9,534 nucleotides of DNA from Alphaproteobacteria bacterium. Its GTDB lineage: Bacteria; Pseudomonadota; Alphaproteobacteria; SMXP01. Both the position numbers and the translations under genes were made by a program. The notes below the pieces were generated by a model that was given only the letters and a program-made list of their open reading frames with translations, was not told where the DNA came from and did no database searches. Below are positions 1 through 6,676 of the stretch, one piece after another. The stretch spans positions 1 through 9,534 of the forward strand of contig SMXP01000081.1 in assembly GCA_004356335.1 (NCBI GenBank), written 5' to 3'. Each line of letters starts with the position of its first letter. Positions within the stretch are counted from its first letter, which is position 1.

Positions 1-302
1 CCGGACAGGAGCTTGGCCGCAAGCCGACCGCCGGCCCGTTCCATATCGTTGGCCGCCAATTTCGACGGATCGCCCACCCCACAAATCAAAATGCGTGACA
101 GGGACGTCCCGGCGGGCGCAATCAATTCTATAAGCTGGCCGGTCTTGGCCTTGAATTTTTCACTCTTGATGGCGCGCGCCACAGCGCCTTTGGTTCGTTT
201 GTCGAGCTGCGCCAACATCCCCTCTATTTTGGCCCCTTGTGGCAGCAAGACGGCGACAGCGCCGGATTTCGGCAGGGCGGATTGGGTAAAAGTGACGTGC
301 AT
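1..302 (-). CDS. pepA: Leucyl aminopeptidase (M17 family), N-terminal part, cut by the window edge
   Basis: Read on the minus strand from the ATG at 302-300, this gives about 100 residues that start MHVTFTQSALPKSGAVAVLL and include the stretches KFKAKTGQLIELIAP, ILICGVGDPSKLAAND and ERAGGRLAAKLL. This matches the N-terminal, non-catalytic domain of M17 aminopeptidases (PepA), which remove N-terminal residues from peptides in the cytoplasm. The two-metal catalytic domain lies beyond position 1, so catalytic residues cannot be checked. An in-frame ATG at 329-327 would add nine residues (MARQTQEVN). I prefer 302 because AGGAAG (minus strand, 313-308) sits five bases before it, and the short form begins like other family members. 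pepA is divergent from lptF, a common alphaproteobacterial arrangement. The family call is confident; substrate range is unknown. Confidence 0.9.
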   Translation of the reverse strand, partial: MHVTFTQSALPKSGAVAVLLPQGAKIEGMLAQLDKRTKGAVARAIKSEKFKAKTGQLIELIAPAGTSLSRILICGVGDPSKLAANDMERAGGRLAAKLLS

Positions 303-307
303 GTTAA

Positions 308-313
308 CTTCCT
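308..313 (-). promoter_or_regulatory. Ribosome binding site of pepA that favours the shorter start
   Basis: On the minus strand this reads AGGAAG, followed by TTAAC and then ATG at 302-300. This is a strong Shine-Dalgarno match at normal spacing. The upstream in-frame ATG at 329-327 has no comparable site, so the shorter start is favoured. Confidence 0.6.
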
Positions 314-346
314 GCGTTTGACGGGCCATGGTCGGCATTGTGAGGT

Positions 347-364
347 TTAGAGCGATTTCCGCGA
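347..364 (+). repeat. Short sequence resembling one arm of the mosaic repeat at 5137-5240
   Basis: TTAGAGCGATTTCCGCGA here differs from TTAGAGCGTTTTCGCGA at 5197-5213 by one substitution and one inserted base. The rest of the element is not recognisable downstream. It may be a decayed half copy or a chance match; an 18-base similarity is weak evidence alone. Confidence 0.3.
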
Positions 365-456
365 GATATCGGGCCGCCGCGATCAAGGATCGTCAGATTT
401 ATCCTATTTTCCGCGGTTTACAAAGGAAAAGCGACCAGGCAAGCTTTCAGCGTTTC

Positions 457-487
457 GGACCCATTGAACGGTCCCGACCGATGGACC
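457..487. promoter_or_regulatory. Evenly spaced GGACC / GGTCC / GGACC inverted-repeat array, possible operator
   Basis: GGACC at 457-461, its complement GGTCC at 470-474 and GGACC again at 483-487 start exactly 13 bases apart, so either outer copy can pair with the central one. A second short palindrome, CGGTC-CC-GACCG (469-480), overlaps the centre. It lies about 80-110 bases upstream of the lptF start, between the two divergent genes, where a regulator site or a 5' leader hairpin would be expected. No regulator can be named. Confidence 0.35.
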
Positions 488-565
488 GCCTATCAGCAAT
501 TGGAATCTCGCGCCAACTGGCGAAAACGAAGAGCAAACGCGATTCCAAAGGATAAGCAATAAACC

Positions 566-1711
566 ATGAGCGTATTTTTTAGATACATTCTGCGGCAGGT
601 TGTTGGGCCGTTGCTCATGTTCACGCTGGTCCTCTCGATTATTGTGTGGCTCACCCAATCTCTTCAAATGCTCGACCTAATCGTCAATCGGGGCCAGTCC
701 GCCGGCACTTTTTTGCTTCTCACCATTTATGTCCTGCCGAGTCTGCTCGCGATCATCGTGCCGTTTGGGGCATTCTGCGCCACCCTTTATGCTTTGAACC
801 GCTTATCAAACGATAGCGAATTGATCGTCATGTGGTCCGCCGGTCTCGGCACATGGACCGTTGCCAAGCCCCTCTTGTTCATTGGTGCCGTCACGACGGT
901 CGCAACTCTTCTATTAAACCTCTATCTCATGCCGGCAGGCTATCGTGCTCTAAAAGATAAGGTTTATGATATTCGAACGGACATTGCCACGACGCTGATT
1001 CGCGATGGTGCCTTCACCAATCCCCAAGAAGGATTGACGGTCTATAACAGAGAGACAACGCGGAACGGCGAGTTGCATGCGTTACTCGTGCACGACAATC
1101 GTGACCGCGAACAACCCACTACCTACATGGCGAAGCTGGGACAGTTCGTCCAAACGCCGGAAGGTCCACAGCTAATAATGCTCAATGGGAACATTCAACA
1201 GGTTAACGCCGATGGTGGAATCTCGATCCTGTATTTTGAAAGATACGCGCTCGATCTGGCCCAATACATGACACCGCAAACGACCCTGCTGCGCGAACTG
1301 AGCGAACGTTATTTGCATGAATTACTGCGGCCGGATCTGTCGCAGCCATGGGAGCGCGCCAATATTGGCCGCCTGCTTGCCGAAGGGCACAACAGGTTGA
1401 CATCGCCGCTCTATAGTATCGTTTTTGTCATGATCGCTTTATGCGGCGTCTCTTTGGGCAGTTTCAATCGCCGAGGCAGCGGTTGGCGCATAGCTGCAGC
1501 ATTGGGTCTGGGCTTGCTTGCCCGTTTGATAGGTTTTGCTTTGCAAAGCATTTCGGCCAGCACAACATCGCTGATCGCCCTTCAATACCTCGCGCCGCTT
1601 TTAGCGATCGCCGCATGTTCGTATCTTCTGTTCCGCAGAGACTTTTCGCCGGACTGGATTAAGAAAATTCGTTTAACCAATCCGTTTTCACCAGCGGCGC
1701 CGTCGCCATGA
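566..1711 (+). CDS. lptF: LPS export ABC transporter permease LptF
   Basis: This inner-membrane permease subunit pairs with LptG and the LptB ATPase to extract lipopolysaccharide from the inner membrane and pass it to the periplasmic bridge. The 381 residues show the YjgP/YjgQ layout. Three hydrophobic segments lie near the N-terminus (about 12-34, 48-74 and 97-121). A soluble periplasmic beta-jellyroll-like section covers about 122-270, including DIRTDIATTLIRDGAFT and GNIQQVNADGGISILYFERY. Three more segments follow (about 280-300, 305-327 and 334-356) after the conserved RLTSPLYSIVF. Length is normal for alphaproteobacteria. The start ATG at 566 gives MSVFFRYILRQVVGPLLMF, the usual family N-terminus. 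Its AAAGGA ribosome site is 13 bases upstream, which is distant. The stop overlaps the lptG start (ATGA), so the two subunits are probably translationally coupled. Confidence 0.95.
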   Translation: MSVFFRYILRQVVGPLLMFTLVLSIIVWLTQSLQMLDLIVNRGQSAGTFLLLTIYVLPSLLAIIVPFGAFCATLYALNRLSNDSELIVMWSAGLGTWTVAKPLLFIGAVTTVATLLLNLYLMPAGYRALKDKVYDIRTDIATTLIRDGAFTNPQEGLTVYNRETTRNGELHALLVHDNRDREQPTTYMAKLGQFVQTPEGPQLIMLNGNIQQVNADGGISILYFERYALDLAQYMTPQTTLLRELSERYLHELLRPDLSQPWERANIGRLLAEGHNRLTSPLYSIVFVMIALCGVSLGSFNRRGSGWRIAAALGLGLLARLIGFALQSISASTTSLIALQYLAPLLAIAACSYLLFRRDFSPDWIKKIRLTNPFSPAAPSP

Positions 1712-2802
1712 ATGTTTCTTGGACACTTTACCGCTATTTATCACTGCAATTTCTAATCAGTGTCGGGACAATCCTCGGCATTCTTCTGGCGTTTGTGTAT
1801 CTTCTAGATATCGTCGAAATGTTACGGCAGTTCTCCGGCAGAGCCGAGGTGTCTTTCTCCAGGATTGCGCTATTGGGCTTGCTCAAATTGCCGTATATGG
1901 CCGAGCAAATGCTTCCTTTCGCTTTTCTTTTTGGCGCCATGCTCGCTTTTACCAAGCTAACCAGAAACCATGAATTGGTTGTGGTTCGGGCCTCCGGTGT
2001 ATCCGTTTGGCAGTTTCTGCTGCCCGGATTGGTGGTCGCCTTGGTGACGGGAATTTTCACAATCACCGTATACAACACTGTGTCTGCAACCTTTTACCAG
2101 GAATTCGAAAACCTCCATGCAAACTCTCTGCAAAGCAAGTCGCGTCTTCTCCAGGTTTCCAGGCAAGGGCTTTGGCTGCGACAAGGCGATCGAAACGAAC
2201 AATCCGTGATTCACGCATTGGGGATTAAGGATCGCGGCCGCACGTTAGAGCACGTTATCATCTTTCTCTATGAAGGCGGCGATAATTGGGTAGGTCGCAT
2301 CGATGCCCAATCCGCCATACTCGAACCGGGGTATTGGGACATCAAGAATGCACAAATCACCGAGGCCGGGTTGCCTACGGTATTTCGTCAGAACTACCGA
2401 CTCGAGACCAGTTTGACCGTTGATCAGATCCAAGACAGTTTTGCTTCACCCGATACGATGTCGTTTTGGGACCTACCACATTTCATCGAAGTAGCTGAAG
2501 CAGCTGGATTTTCCGCGTTGCGTCATAGGCTTCACTGGCATACAGTGTTATCGACACCGTTCTTGCTTTGCGCCATGGTGCTGATCGCCGCAACATTTTC
2601 GTTGCGTTTGACGAGATTAGGGGGCATTGGCCGATTGGTAGTGGCTGGGGTCATTACGGGATTTATTCTTTATTTCATTTCCGACCTCGCATCCGCTCTC
2701 GGCATGTCTGGCAATTTGCCGGTCACCTTAGCCGCCTGGTCGCCGACCTTTGTAGCTTTGCTACTGGGACTTGCGACTCTGTTTTACTTAGAGGATGGCT
2801 GA
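1708..2802 (+). CDS. lptG: LPS export ABC transporter permease LptG
   Basis: Second permease subunit of the LptB2FG exporter in the inner membrane. The 364 residues have hydrophobic segments at about 13-37, 62-82 and 99-122, a periplasmic jellyroll-like part at about 125-265, and three more segments at about 278-298, 306-330 and 338-360. Diagnostic stretches are MLPFAFLFGAMLAFTKLTRN, HELVVVRASGVSVWQFLLPG, MSFWDLPHFIEVAEAAGFSA and the C-terminal FYLEDG, which is typical of alphaproteobacterial LptG. The WDLPHFI...RHRLHWHTVLSTP block precedes the fourth segment, as in the family. The ATG at 1708 overlaps the lptF stop by four bases, and the stop at 2800-2802 overlaps or abuts the lptD start, so lptF-lptG-lptD is very likely one transcript. 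The assignment to G rather than F rests on gene order and these motifs. Confidence 0.95.
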   Translation: MNVSWTLYRYLSLQFLISVGTILGILLAFVYLLDIVEMLRQFSGRAEVSFSRIALLGLLKLPYMAEQMLPFAFLFGAMLAFTKLTRNHELVVVRASGVSVWQFLLPGLVVALVTGIFTITVYNTVSATFYQEFENLHANSLQSKSRLLQVSRQGLWLRQGDRNEQSVIHALGIKDRGRTLEHVIIFLYEGGDNWVGRIDAQSAILEPGYWDIKNAQITEAGLPTVFRQNYRLETSLTVDQIQDSFASPDTMSFWDLPHFIEVAEAAGFSALRHRLHWHTVLSTPFLLCAMVLIAATFSLRLTRLGGIGRLVVAGVITGFILYFISDLASALGMSGNLPVTLAAWSPTFVALLLGLATLFYLEDG

Positions 2803-5020
2803 GGGGATGAGGGCAACAAAACCGGGCAACGTGCTCGCCGTGCGTTTGTTCATTCTCTCTCTCGTTATGGCGTTAACGAGTGCGATGGACGTGCCGACGG
2901 TTTTGGCTCAGCAGGAAACGCTGCAAGTGCCACTCAACACCGATAATGGCGACCCCTTGTCCGAAGGAGCCGTTCTACTCCAAGCCGATAGCGTCACTTA
3001 CGACCCCAATGAAGACATTGTCTATGCATCGGGCAATGTTGAGATCGCTTACGATGGACGAGTCGTCTTTGCCGATAACCTGACCTACAATCAGCAGACG
3101 GATGAAGTTTTTGCGGCTGGTAATGTGAGTGTCCTCGAACCGAACGGCAACGTCTTTTTCGCCGACAGCGTGAAACTCAGAGACAAGATGCGCGAAGGCG
3201 TGATTGAGAGTTTCAGCGCGCTACTCGAACAAAATGCAAGACTCGCAGCCGACCGCGGCTTGAGACGCGACGGCAATGTTAATGAGCTCACTCGCGCAAC
3301 TTATAGCGCCTGCAATGTTTGCGATAGCGAAGGCAACGACAAGACGCCTCTTTGGCAAATCAAAGCATTTCGCGTCATTCAAAATCAAGAAACCCTTACG
3401 ATTACGTATCGCGACGTTTATTTCGAATTTCTGGGCGTTCCGGTCTTTTACCTGCCTTATTTCAGCCACCCGGATCCTTCGGTCAAGCGCAAGTCGGGTT
3501 TCCTCGCACCGACAATGGGCGATTCGGACCGATTGGGGTTTTTCGCAGAGGTGCCCTATTACTTTGCCCTGTCACCGAGCTACGACTTAACGCTTAGCCC
3601 AATGTATACAGGGGAAGACGGTCTTTTGGTTAAAGCGGATTGGCGGCAACGCATACGCCAAGGCGCGTACGACCTTTCGGGAAGTCTCATATATGCCGAT
3701 GAAAGAGATGCGAACAATTTTATAGGCGCAAAGGAATTGAATGGCCACGTGTTCGGGCAAGGCTCGTTCGCGATTAACAATGTCTGGTTGTGGGGCTTTC
3801 AAGTTGAAGCCGCGACCAATGATACCTACCTGCGACGCTACAATATCTCTAACGAAGTTGATCTGGAAAGCACCCTTTATGCACTCGGCATAAAGGGCCG
3901 AAACTATCTTGATGCGCGCGCTTATCGGTTTCAAGGCTTAAGAATCACCGACAGTCAAGGCGAAACGCCGCTCGTACTGCCTCTCGTGCGCGGTCATTAT
4001 GTTATTGAGAATTCCCAACTGGGCCGATTCAATTTGGATGTGAACGCCTTGGTGATCCAACGCACAGATGGCGTCGATTCGCGACGGATTTCTTTTTCTG
4101 GAGATTGGAAACGCGGGTTTACCACGCGCAACGGTCAGGTAATTACACCTTTTGCCAATGTTCGTATGGACGTCTATAGCGTCAATGACATGAATCCCGA
4201 TGGCCTTCCTCATCTGCCTGACAACAGCGATGTCATATATCGCGCTTTGCCGACTGCCGGGCTTGAATGGCGCTGGCCCTTCGTGCGCACCACTAAATCC
4301 GTTCGATTCGTTATCGAACCCATCGTACAGGTGGTTGTCAGCAGCAATGGCGGTAATCCCGAACAATTGCCGAATGAGGACAGCCAAACTTTCGATTTTG
4401 ATACGACCAATCTTTTTAGGCCGAACAAGTCGCCCGGTTTGGATTTGTGGGAAAATGGCCAGCGCTTAAATGTCGGTGTGAAATTGGGCGCATATTGGGG
4501 CGGCGGTAAAAAAGCGCAATTCATGTTCGGACGCAGCTTCAGAACGAACGACCATTCTCCGTTTGGCCCAGAAACAAGCCTGAACGATGAAACATCCGAT
4601 TACGTCGGAAGCCTTACCCTAGCCCCCAGCAAGCATTTTACGTTGACCCACCGGTTTCGATTGGACGGTGAAACGCAGACCGTCAGACGAAACGAGGTGG
4701 ATGCCATCGTGAATTATGGACCGGTGTCCGCGAGAGCCCGATATATCAAGTCCGACCGGTTGAGCGAAATAACGGGCATCCCCGCGCGGGAAGAATTGAC
4801 ATTGAACGGCACTATCAAATTACACAAGAATTGGCGCGTGCGGGCCGGCACAGTGCGCGACCTCGAAATAAACGACACACGCCAAAGCTCTATCGGGCTG
4901 ATTTATGAGGATGAATGTACCATTTTTACGATTGCTCTGAATCGGCGTTTCTTTAACGATCGCGATATCAAGCCCGATGATTCCATCATATTTAACTTGA
5001 TCCTCAAGACCCTGAACTGA
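2795..5020 (+). CDS. lptD: LPS-assembly outer-membrane protein LptD
   Basis: LptD is the outer-membrane beta-barrel that, plugged by LptE, inserts lipopolysaccharide into the outer leaflet. From the ATG at 2795 it has 741 residues. A Sec signal peptide has its hydrophobic core at about 13-30 and probable cleavage after VLA38. An OstA/LptA-like beta-jellyroll follows from about 60 to 165 (LLQADSVTYDPNEDIVYASG, GNVSVLEPNGNVFFADSV). Then comes the conserved linker TYSACNVCDSEG...TPLWQIKA, with FLGVPVFYLPYFSHPDPSVK leading into the barrel, which runs to FNLILKTLN. Only three cysteines exist: C173, C176 and C708 (YEDEC); compare the four that form E. coli's disulfides. The ATG at 2807 is at least as good a start: AGAGG at 2790-2794 is 12 bases upstream of it, whereas GAGG directly abuts the 2795 ATG. 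Either start leaves a plausible signal peptide. No LptE gene is in the window. Confidence 0.95.
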   Translation: MAEGMRATKPGNVLAVRLFILSLVMALTSAMDVPTVLAQQETLQVPLNTDNGDPLSEGAVLLQADSVTYDPNEDIVYASGNVEIAYDGRVVFADNLTYNQQTDEVFAAGNVSVLEPNGNVFFADSVKLRDKMREGVIESFSALLEQNARLAADRGLRRDGNVNELTRATYSACNVCDSEGNDKTPLWQIKAFRVIQNQETLTITYRDVYFEFLGVPVFYLPYFSHPDPSVKRKSGFLAPTMGDSDRLGFFAEVPYYFALSPSYDLTLSPMYTGEDGLLVKADWRQRIRQGAYDLSGSLIYADERDANNFIGAKELNGHVFGQGSFAINNVWLWGFQVEAATNDTYLRRYNISNEVDLESTLYALGIKGRNYLDARAYRFQGLRITDSQGETPLVLPLVRGHYVIENSQLGRFNLDVNALVIQRTDGVDSRRISFSGDWKRGFTTRNGQVITPFANVRMDVYSVNDMNPDGLPHLPDNSDVIYRALPTAGLEWRWPFVRTTKSVRFVIEPIVQVVVSSNGGNPEQLPNEDSQTFDFDTTNLFRPNKSPGLDLWENGQRLNVGVKLGAYWGGGKKAQFMFGRSFRTNDHSPFGPETSLNDETSDYVGSLTLAPSKHFTLTHRFRLDGETQTVRRNEVDAIVNYGPVSARARYIKSDRLSEITGIPAREELTLNGTIKLHKNWRVRAGTVRDLEINDTRQSSIGLIYEDECTIFTIALNRRFFNDRDIKPDDSIIFNLILKTLN

Positions 5021-5136
5021 CCCCGATGAGCCCGGCTTGCCACCATATTTCTTACTGTTGATCGAAAACCGATTTTGAGTATTCTCTGACATGGACCCGG
5101 ACTCGCTTCCAACCGCGATTTGCCGTCAGTCGCCCT

Positions 5137-5240
5137 GGAGCATTTTCGAGCGAAGTGGACACCGGTCCGCGTTAAAAAATGCGACCAAACAAGGACTTAG
5201 AGCGTTTTCGCGATTCTGTTAAGTTCGGAAACGCCCTAGA
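5137..5240. repeat. Palindromic intergenic mosaic repeat (Hyphomicrobiales/RIME-like)
   Basis: Two adjacent stem-loops are visible. In the first, GCATTTT (5140-5146) pairs with AAAATGC (5176-5182), with an inner hairpin GGAC-ACCG-GTCC (5157-5168). In the second, TAGAGCGTTTTCG (5198-5210) pairs with CGGAAACGCCCTA (5226-5238) across a 15-base loop, with one mismatch and one G-T wobble in 13 pairs. Between them is GCGACCAAACAAGGACT. The segments GAGCATTTTCGAGCGAAGTGG, ACCGGTCCGCG and CGACCAAACAAGGA closely resemble a short non-coding repeat I recall as abundant between genes in Bradyrhizobium, Mesorhizobium and related genomes. It encodes no protein. Whether it is multicopy in this genome cannot be seen from one window. 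Confidence 0.7.
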
Positions 5241-5330
5241 AAATGGGGCGGCAGCGTGCATTGATGGATTGCGACGGCTGGACCCCTTAAGGTCATTAAT
5301 GCTGCTTCGAATTGGATCTTCTAAATAGCT

Positions 5331-5334
5331 AGGG
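5331..5334 (+). promoter_or_regulatory. Ribosome binding site supporting the GTG start of surA
   Basis: AGGG lies seven bases before the GTG at 5342-5344. No ATG is available near the signal peptide. The next in-frame GTG (5357) has no such site, which supports the first one. Confidence 0.5.
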
Positions 5335-5341
5335 TATCATC

Positions 5342-6670
5342 GTGTTAAACGCGCCCGTGTCAAAAAACCCTCTGTCGCTCCTGGGGCGCCGTCGGCGCGA
5401 TAAAGCGGCCGTTGTCCTTGTGGGCTGCATTGGTTTGGTTCTGTTGTTGGGCGTCAATGATCGGGCGCAGGCACAGATCTCACAATCCATAGCCGCCATC
5501 GTGAACGACGATGTCATCTCGAGTTACGATGTCCAACAAAGAACACGCCTGGTGATGTCTTCCTCAGGGGTTGACTCTACACCACAGGTCGTGGACAGGA
5601 TTCAAGCTCAGGTTCTCCGTTCACTGATTGACGAAAAACTGCAGACTCAGGAAGCTGCGGAATATGAGGTCGAGGTCACCGAAGAAGAAGTAGCCTCTGC
5701 TATTGAGCGACTTGGCCGGCAAAACAACATCTCTTCGTCGGATATAGAGAGCTCGCTGAAAAAGGCCGGTATTACTTTTGATACTTTGCGCGGGCAGATT
5801 CTGGCGGAAATCGCCTGGGGCAAACTTGTCACCGGCCTGCTATCTTCCCGGGTCAGCGTTACAAGCGACGAGGTGAATTACGTGCTCCAGCAATTGACCT
5901 CAAACTCCGACAAGCCTCAATATTTGGTTTCCGAAGTGTTTCTGACCATCGATTCACAAGAACAGGAACAAGAAGTATTGCAAGGTGGATTGCAGTTAAT
6001 CAAGCAAATGCGACAAGGGGTGCCGTTCCAGGCCGTCGCCCAACAATTCAGCAGCTCGCCCTCTTCGGCACAGGGTGGTGATATTGGTTGGGTGCAAGAC
6101 GGAGAATTATCGGCTGAACTGAACGAAACCCTGCGCCGCATGCAACCCGGTCAGATTTCCTCGCCCATTCGAACGCGAGGTGGCTACATTATTTTGGCAT
6201 TACGGGATCGGCGGTTCCTTGGCGGTCCGGATCCCATGGCCAGTACTGTTGATCTTTCGCAAATTGTCGTGCCCCTGCCCAAATCTGCCGATGCCAAGAC
6301 GATTGAAAAATTGCAGGACGAGGCCGAGTCGATTTATAAAGCGCTTGAAGGCTGTTCGAATCTGGACAAAGCAACCAAAAGCGTCGAGAGCGCCGTCGTT
6401 TCCGAACTCGGCCGCCTCAAAATTTCTCAAATTTCCGCTCGCTTTCAGCCGGTCGCCGCCGGATTACGGGTCGGGGAAGCGAGCGAGCCCATTCGAACGG
6501 AAACCGGTTTTCATATTCTGATTGTCTGCGATCGGGAGGATGCCGGGGAAGCGCCCGCATTGCCGTCCCGTGTGCAGATTGAAGACCGATTATTCGACCA
6601 ACAGCTTTCCACATTGGCCCGACGGTATTTGAGGGATCTGCGACGCGATTCCACCATCGAGTTGCGATAG
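5342..6670 (+). CDS. surA: Periplasmic chaperone / peptidylprolyl isomerase SurA
   Basis: SurA escorts unfolded outer-membrane beta-barrel proteins, including LptD, through the periplasm. The 442 residues start at a GTG. The n-region carries four arginines (16-19), the hydrophobic core runs from about 22 to 38, and the likely signal cleavage is after AQA44. The SurA N-terminal chaperone domain follows (about 45-170; SIAAIVNDDVISSYDVQQR, LIDEKLQTQEA). A parvulin domain spans about 192-291 with the hallmark AQGGDIGW (243-250) and MQPGQISSPIRTRGGYIILA. A second, degenerate parvulin-like region spans about 301-400; it keeps VGEASEPIRTETGFHIL but lacks the GGxxGW signature. LVGC29 looks like a lipobox, but the hydrophobic run continues after the cysteine, so lipoprotein processing is unlikely. 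The pdxA ATG follows the stop by six bases, so the genes are probably cotranscribed. Confidence 0.92.
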   Translation: MLNAPVSKNPLSLLGRRRRDKAAVVLVGCIGLVLLLGVNDRAQAQISQSIAAIVNDDVISSYDVQQRTRLVMSSSGVDSTPQVVDRIQAQVLRSLIDEKLQTQEAAEYEVEVTEEEVASAIERLGRQNNISSSDIESSLKKAGITFDTLRGQILAEIAWGKLVTGLLSSRVSVTSDEVNYVLQQLTSNSDKPQYLVSEVFLTIDSQEQEQEVLQGGLQLIKQMRQGVPFQAVAQQFSSSPSSAQGGDIGWVQDGELSAELNETLRRMQPGQISSPIRTRGGYIILALRDRRFLGGPDPMASTVDLSQIVVPLPKSADAKTIEKLQDEAESIYKALEGCSNLDKATKSVESAVVSELGRLKISQISARFQPVAAGLRVGEASEPIRTETGFHILIVCDREDAGEAPALPSRVQIEDRLFDQQLSTLARRYLRDLRRDSTIELR

Positions 6671-6676
6671 GCTGCC

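Larger units (their letters stand above)
303..565. other. Divergent intergenic region between pepA and lptF
   Basis: About 260 bp without a supported gene. It must hold the promoters for pepA (minus) and lptF (plus), but I see no convincing -35/-10 pair. The closest plus-strand -35-like hexamer is TTGAAC at 464-469, with no good -10 at 16-18 bp. What is visible: a repeat-like fragment at 347-364, a small hairpin CGATC-AAG-GATCG at 380-392, the octamer TTTCCGCG at 356-363 and again at 408-415, and a GGACC/GGTCC array at 457-487. An AAAGGA at 547-552, 13 bases before the lptF ATG, is the likely but distant ribosome binding site. A 75-codon plus-strand reading frame (328-555) spans much of the region but resembles no known family and lacks a good ribosome site. 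Confidence 0.6.
5021..5341. other. Intergenic gap between lptD and surA
   Basis: About 320 bp with no supported gene. The first 115 bp show no clear terminator; a four-base-pair hairpin ATCG-AAAAC-CGAT at 5061-5073 followed by TTT is too weak to call. A mosaic repeat occupies about 5137-5240. The last 100 bp hold a small inverted repeat, GACC-CCTTAA-GGTC (5281-5294), and the surA ribosome site. Because lptD and surA are close together in many relatives, this gap probably grew by insertion of the repeat, and surA may need its own promoter here, though I cannot identify one with confidence. Confidence 0.6.

Noticed and set aside
464..496. Sigma-70-like promoter with TTGAAC at 464-469 and TATCAG at 491-496
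   Set aside because: The spacing is 21 bases and the -10 match is poor, so it is not reported as a promoter.
328..555. A 75-codon plus-strand reading frame in the pepA-lptF intergenic region
   Set aside because: Basic, low-information sequence with no recognisable family, no good ribosome binding site, and a start that overlaps the 5' end of the pepA region. Treated as a chance frame.
404..667. An 87-codon minus-strand frame crossing the lptF start
   Set aside because: It overlaps about 100 bases of clearly coding lptF in the opposite direction, and its protein resembles nothing known.
3938..4387. A 149-codon open frame on the minus strand inside lptD
   Set aside because: It lies fully antisense to a strongly supported gene, has no family resemblance, and long antisense frames are common by chance in coding DNA.
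5061..5076. Possible intrinsic terminator ATCG-AAAAC-CGAT-TTT after lptD
   Set aside because: The stem is only four AT/GC-mixed pairs with a three-base T-run, too weak to call.
5137..5240. CRISPR or insertion-sequence interpretation of the palindromic region
   Set aside because: There are no regularly spaced direct repeats, no transposase and no target-site duplication that I can see; a non-coding mosaic repeat explains it better.
5417..5431. Lipobox-like LVGC in the SurA signal region, suggesting a lipoprotein
   Set aside because: The hydrophobic run continues for about nine residues after the cysteine, and a normal signal peptidase I site (AQA|Q) follows, which fits a soluble periplasmic SurA.
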